Shown here: in pieces, positions 4,741 through 7,149 of the stretch | Position numbering within the stretch: the first letter of the stretch is position 1 | Layout: every line of letters starts with the position of its first letter | Assembly: GCA_034437895.1 (NCBI GenBank) | Contig: DAOTTO010000626.1 | Location: 1 to 7,149, forward strand | DNA: 7,149 nucleotides | Direction: 5' to 3' | Source: JANRLJ01 sp034437895 | GTDB taxonomy: Bacteria > Chloroflexota > Anaerolineae > Aggregatilineales > Phototrophicaceae | Notes under the pieces: model-generated | What the model was told of the DNA's origin: nothing | Seen by the model: the letters and a program-made list of their open reading frames with translations, nothing else | The model's database searches: none | Translations under genes and position numbers: made by a program

Positions 4741-6570
4741 TTATTCTTCGCGTTTAATCAAGCGGATCGGCGCTTCTAAACGCGGGGTGACGGGACGGCC
4801 TTCCAACACTTTGATCGCCGTTTGAACGCACAGATAGCCCATTTCGGCGGGATACTGCGCGACGGTTCCAGCCAGCGTACCCGCATTCACGGCTTCCACC
4901 GCTTCGGGAATAGCATCCACCCCATAGACCAAAACCGTGCCTTCTAATCCTGCTTGGCGCACGGCTTCCATTGCGCCCAGCGCCATTGTGTCGTTGACGG
5001 CGAAGATCGCTTTGATGTCCGGGTTGGCGGTGAGGATGTTCGGGACGATGGAAAGCGCCATTGAGCGCTCGTAATTGGCGGCCTGAATCGAGACGATATT
5101 CAGTTGATCGCCAACAACATCTTGGAAGCCACCGGAGCGATTTTGGCTGGCGGGGCTGCCTGCGGGACCTTCCAAAATAGCGACCTCGGAACCAGCTTCC
5201 AGCAGCGCCAGCATATCGGCTGCCACCAGCGCACCTGCCCGGCGGTTATCGGACGCAATCGCTACGGAAATGTCGAGACCAGCTTCATCCACGACATCCG
5301 ACGGAATAATGTCGTCCACATTCAGCAGCGGGATGCCATCCGCATTGGCTTGCGTGAGCGCCGTCAATAGGTTGTTGGCGGTGAAGGGCGTAAAGCAATA
5401 AGCATCGAAGTCACCGCGAGCGTTCCAGCTTTCCAGCAAGGCAAGCTGTCCGGTGGTGTCGCCTTCGGTGGGCATCGCGCCCCATTCTACGGTTACGCCG
5501 AAATCGGCAGCGGCGCGGTCATAACCTTCGTGCATGGCGATGAAGAAATCGTTGGATTCGGTCTTGCTGATTGCGCCAATCGTCCAGTCACCAATTTGTG
5601 GATCCGGTAGGAAGATGGCGGCTTCGGCGGTGTTGTCGGCGGTAATCAGGAGGATGGGGGCTTCGATTTCGGGGGTGACGGGGCGACCATCTAAAATGGC
5701 GATGATGGTTTCGATGCCGAGGACGGCCATTTCATTGGGATACTGCGCCACGCTGCCAGCTAATGTTCCGGCGCTGATGGCATCCACCGCTTCGGGGATA
5801 GCATCCACACCGTAGATGAGAATCGTGCCTTCCAAACCGGCTTGGCGGACGGCTTCCATCGCGCCGAGTGCCATCGTGTCGTTGACGGCGAAAATGGCTT
5901 TGAGGTCGGGGTTGGCGTTGATGATGTTCGGGACGATGTTCAAGGCTTGTGAGCGTTCATAATTGGCGGCCTGAATCGAGACGATGTTGAAGGTGTCGCC
6001 GACAGCATCTTGGAAGCCGCCGGAGCGATTCTGGCTGGCGGGGCTGCCTGCTGGGCCTTCCAGAATGGCGATTTCCGAACCGGCTTCAAGCTGATCCATC
6101 AGTGCATCCGCCACCAACGCACCCGCACGGCGATTATCGGAGGCGATGCGGGTGGTGATGGTGATTCCCGCGTCCGCCGCGACATCTGCCGGGATGAGGT
6201 CGTCGATATTGACGATGGGCTTGCCTTCCGCGCTGATTTGCGCCAGCGCCGAGTTTAAGTTATTGGCGGTGAAGGGCGTGACGACGAAGCCGTCGAAATC
6301 ACCCGCCGCCACCCAGCTTTCCAGCAGGGCAAGCTGTCCGGTGGTGTCGCCTTCGGTGGGCATCGCGCCCCACACGACTTCGACATTATAACGGGCGGCG
6401 GCGAATTCATAACCGAGGCGCATATTGACGAAAAATTCGTTGGCTTCGGTCTTGCTTAAAGCGCCAATCCGGTAACGTGGCGCATCTTGCGCCGTCGCGG
6501 TGAGGGCAACTGATAGTAACAAAACGACGACGAGTAAAAGTGGGAAAAGACGAAAGAGCTTCTTGTTCAT
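4741..6570 (-). CDS. Secreted sugar-binding protein with two fused tandem binding domains
   Basis: A 609-residue exported protein of the type I periplasmic binding family (RbsB/XylF-like), about twice the usual 300-330 residues. Residues 1-28 are a signal peptide: MNKK, a leucine/valine-rich core, then TATAQ|DA fitting signal peptidase I, with no lipobox cysteine. Domain A (34-309) and domain B (330-605) align with a constant offset of 296 residues, no gaps and roughly 70% identity by eye. Each has TE(A/S)N(E/D)FF like the NPFF of ribose-binding protein, an ASDNRRAG strand, EGPAGSPASQNRSGGFQD matching the RbsB arginine loop, AVNDTMALGAMEAVRQAG, YGVDAIPEA and VAQYP, which correspond to the sugar-contacting Asn, Asp and Gln positions of RbsB. 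CAGGAG nine bases upstream selects the start at 6570 over the ATG at 6591. It is the first gene of the sugar cluster, but no permease or ATPase is present here. The sugar bound is unknown; a pentose or ketose fits the neighbours. Confidence 0.88.
   Translation of the reverse strand: MNKKLFRLFPLLLVVVLLLSVALTATAQDAPRYRIGALSKTEANEFFVNMRLGYEFAAARYNVEVVWGAMPTEGDTTGQLALLESWVAAGDFDGFVVTPFTANNLNSALAQISAEGKPIVNIDDLIPADVAADAGITITTRIASDNRRAGALVADALMDQLEAGSEIAILEGPAGSPASQNRSGGFQDAVGDTFNIVSIQAANYERSQALNIVPNIINANPDLKAIFAVNDTMALGAMEAVRQAGLEGTILIYGVDAIPEAVDAISAGTLAGSVAQYPNEMAVLGIETIIAILDGRPVTPEIEAPILLITADNTAEAAIFLPDPQIGDWTIGAISKTESNDFFIAMHEGYDRAAADFGVTVEWGAMPTEGDTTGQLALLESWNARGDFDAYCFTPFTANNLLTALTQANADGIPLLNVDDIIPSDVVDEAGLDISVAIASDNRRAGALVAADMLALLEAGSEVAILEGPAGSPASQNRSGGFQDVVGDQLNIVSIQAANYERSMALSIVPNILTANPDIKAIFAVNDTMALGAMEAVRQAGLEGTVLVYGVDAIPEAVEAVNAGTLAGTVAQYPAEMGYLCVQTAIKVLEGRPVTPRLEAPIRLIKREE
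4756..6471 (-). repeat. In-frame 888-bp tandem duplication inside the binding-protein gene
   Basis: DNA at 5644-6471 (domain A) and 4756-5583 (domain B) match with an exact 888-base offset and no indels, separated by about 60 bases of linker. Long stretches are nearly identical at the DNA level, such as the region around 5120-5180 against 6008-6068. This points to a fairly recent duplication or to gene conversion between the halves. Confidence 0.85.
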
Positions 6571-6579
6571 TTTTTTAGT

Positions 6580-6585
6580 CTCCTG
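6580..6585 (-). promoter_or_regulatory. Ribosome binding site deciding the binding-protein start
   Basis: CAGGAG on the minus strand lies nine bases before the ATG at 6570. It falls inside the longer reading from 6591, so that upstream ATG is unlikely to be used, and the signal peptide then begins cleanly with MNKK. Confidence 0.7.
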
Positions 6586-6670
6586 ATACAAAATCTTATT
6601 TTAGGCTGAATGATACAATTAACGACAGAGATGGATAAGGATGTCCGGCTGTACTCCTTTCATCTATTGC

Positions 6671-6810
6671 GTAAACCCGCGAAAACCATACGAAAAATCG
6701 GAACCGCCAAGACACAGAGGACACCAAGAGATTTTTGTATAACTTATTCTTGGTGTTCTTGGTGCCTTGGTGGTTAAACAGACAAAAATCTTCATAGTTT
6801 TACGGTTTAC
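6671..6810. repeat. MITE-like inverted repeat, copy 2
   Basis: Outer arms GTAAACC (6671-6677) and GGTTTAC (6804-6810) enclose inner 29-base arms at 6702-6730 and 6747-6775 that match at about 23 of 29 positions as reverse complements. The arms consist of AACCRCCAAG and ACACCAAGA units, as in copy 1 at 4524-4632, and both copies carry a CCGCGAAA motif just outside the inner arms. No transposase is present; it would be moved in trans, if at all. Confidence 0.65.
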
Positions 6811-7078
6811 CCTCTGCTTACTTGATGGCCTTAACGCCGCCCGTAGGCTGCATCTGAACGTCATTTTTTGAATTTGTGAAATCATTTACATATAAAGTCT
6901 TTAGTGGATAGCCCACCTTACACAAATTTTGATTTTTCGTAGGGGGACGCGCACGTCCGCTTACCGAAAACTTCCCTTAAACATGGTATCGAGTGCCTCT
7001 CTAAAAACTAATGACGAATAACCAAGTAATCCTCGATCAATATAGGACTTTCGCTCACGCATTTACCCCACCCCTAAA

Positions 7079-7149
7079 TCCCCTCCCCATTGCATGGAGA
7101 GGGGACTTCAAGATGCGTTTTTCTCCCCCTCTCCAAGTATTGGAGAGGG
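7079..7149. repeat. Two CCCCTC/GAGGGG palindromes at the right edge
   Basis: Palindrome 1 pairs TCCCCTCCCCAT (7079-7090) with ATGGAGAGGGGA (7094-7105), with one mismatch and a three-base loop. Palindrome 2 pairs CCCTCTCCAA (7127-7136) with TTGGAGAGGG (7140-7149) perfectly and continues past the window. The two are related units spaced about 48 bases apart, a REP-like intergenic repeat array that is probably longer outside the window. Confidence 0.6.

Larger units (their letters stand above)
6571..7149. other. Non-coding region upstream of the sugar cluster
   Basis: About 580 bases with no convincing gene on either strand. It holds the MITE-like repeat at 6671-6810, a short hairpin GGACG-CGCA-CGTCC (6945-6958), and a pair of G/C-rich palindromes at the right edge. 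The promoter of the binding-protein gene should lie here. TAAAAT about 25 bases before the ribosome site is a possible -10 box but has no good -35 partner, so I do not call it. The only open frames come from translation of the repeat. Confidence 0.6.

Noticed and set aside
5104..6391. Plus-strand frames opposite the binding-protein gene, some resembling each other
   Set aside because: Their similarity simply reflects the tandem duplication of the gene on the other strand.
6664..6885. 73-residue minus-strand frame
   Set aside because: It is mainly the translation of the second MITE-like repeat, and there is no ribosome site.
1..7149. CRISPR array, tRNA or rRNA genes
   Set aside because: No regularly spaced direct repeats with unique spacers, no cloverleaf and no ribosomal RNA sequence were seen; the repeats present are inverted and dispersed.

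Overview
The window looks like part of a chromosome from a bacterium of the Chloroflexota (Anaerolineae-like). This rests on the intergenic repeat families, a C-terminal fragment resembling secreted 'GWA.APE..YT' repeat proteins that I associate with that phylum, and the codon style. The phylum call is an inference, not proof. Most of the window is a minus-strand sugar-use cluster, broken up by small repeats and one AT-rich insert.

Layout. 1-203: a minus-strand reading frame running off the left edge, with no recognised family. 198-562: a non-coding, strongly structured element bounded by two hairpins with TAAA loops. It resembles a stand-alone HEARO/omega-RNA (IscB-type) or IS200/IS605-like remnant with no nuclease or transposase gene. 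563-1021: a plus-strand fragment of a secreted-type repeat protein whose ribosome site and start codon sit at the element's edge. 1041-1079: a hairpin between convergent genes. 1092-2579 (-): xylulokinase. 2637-2798 (-): a 53-residue membrane protein with its own extended -10 promoter. 2909-3517 (-): a DUF4241 protein. 3617-4465 (-): a D-tagatose/D-psicose-type ketose 3-epimerase with every known active-site residue at the right spacing. 4741-6570 (-): a secreted sugar-binding protein made of two fused, nearly identical periplasmic binding domains. 6571-7149: non-coding, repeat-rich DNA.

How it works together. The binding protein would capture a sugar, the epimerase would interconvert ketoses at C3 (for example D-ribulose to D-xylulose), and the kinase would make D-xylulose 5-phosphate for the pentose phosphate pathway. 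No ABC permease or ATPase lies in the window. A long hairpin without a U-tract follows the binding-protein gene and could hold its mRNA level above that of the downstream enzymes. A pair of MITE-like inverted repeats flanks the binding-protein gene. The DUF4241 and small membrane protein genes are AT-richer than their surroundings and look like a later insertion between epimerase and kinase.

The most notable items are the tandem-fused binding protein with an exact 296-residue period, the stand-alone structured RNA element joined to two unrelated gene fragments, and the AT-rich DUF4241/small-protein pair inside a sugar operon.
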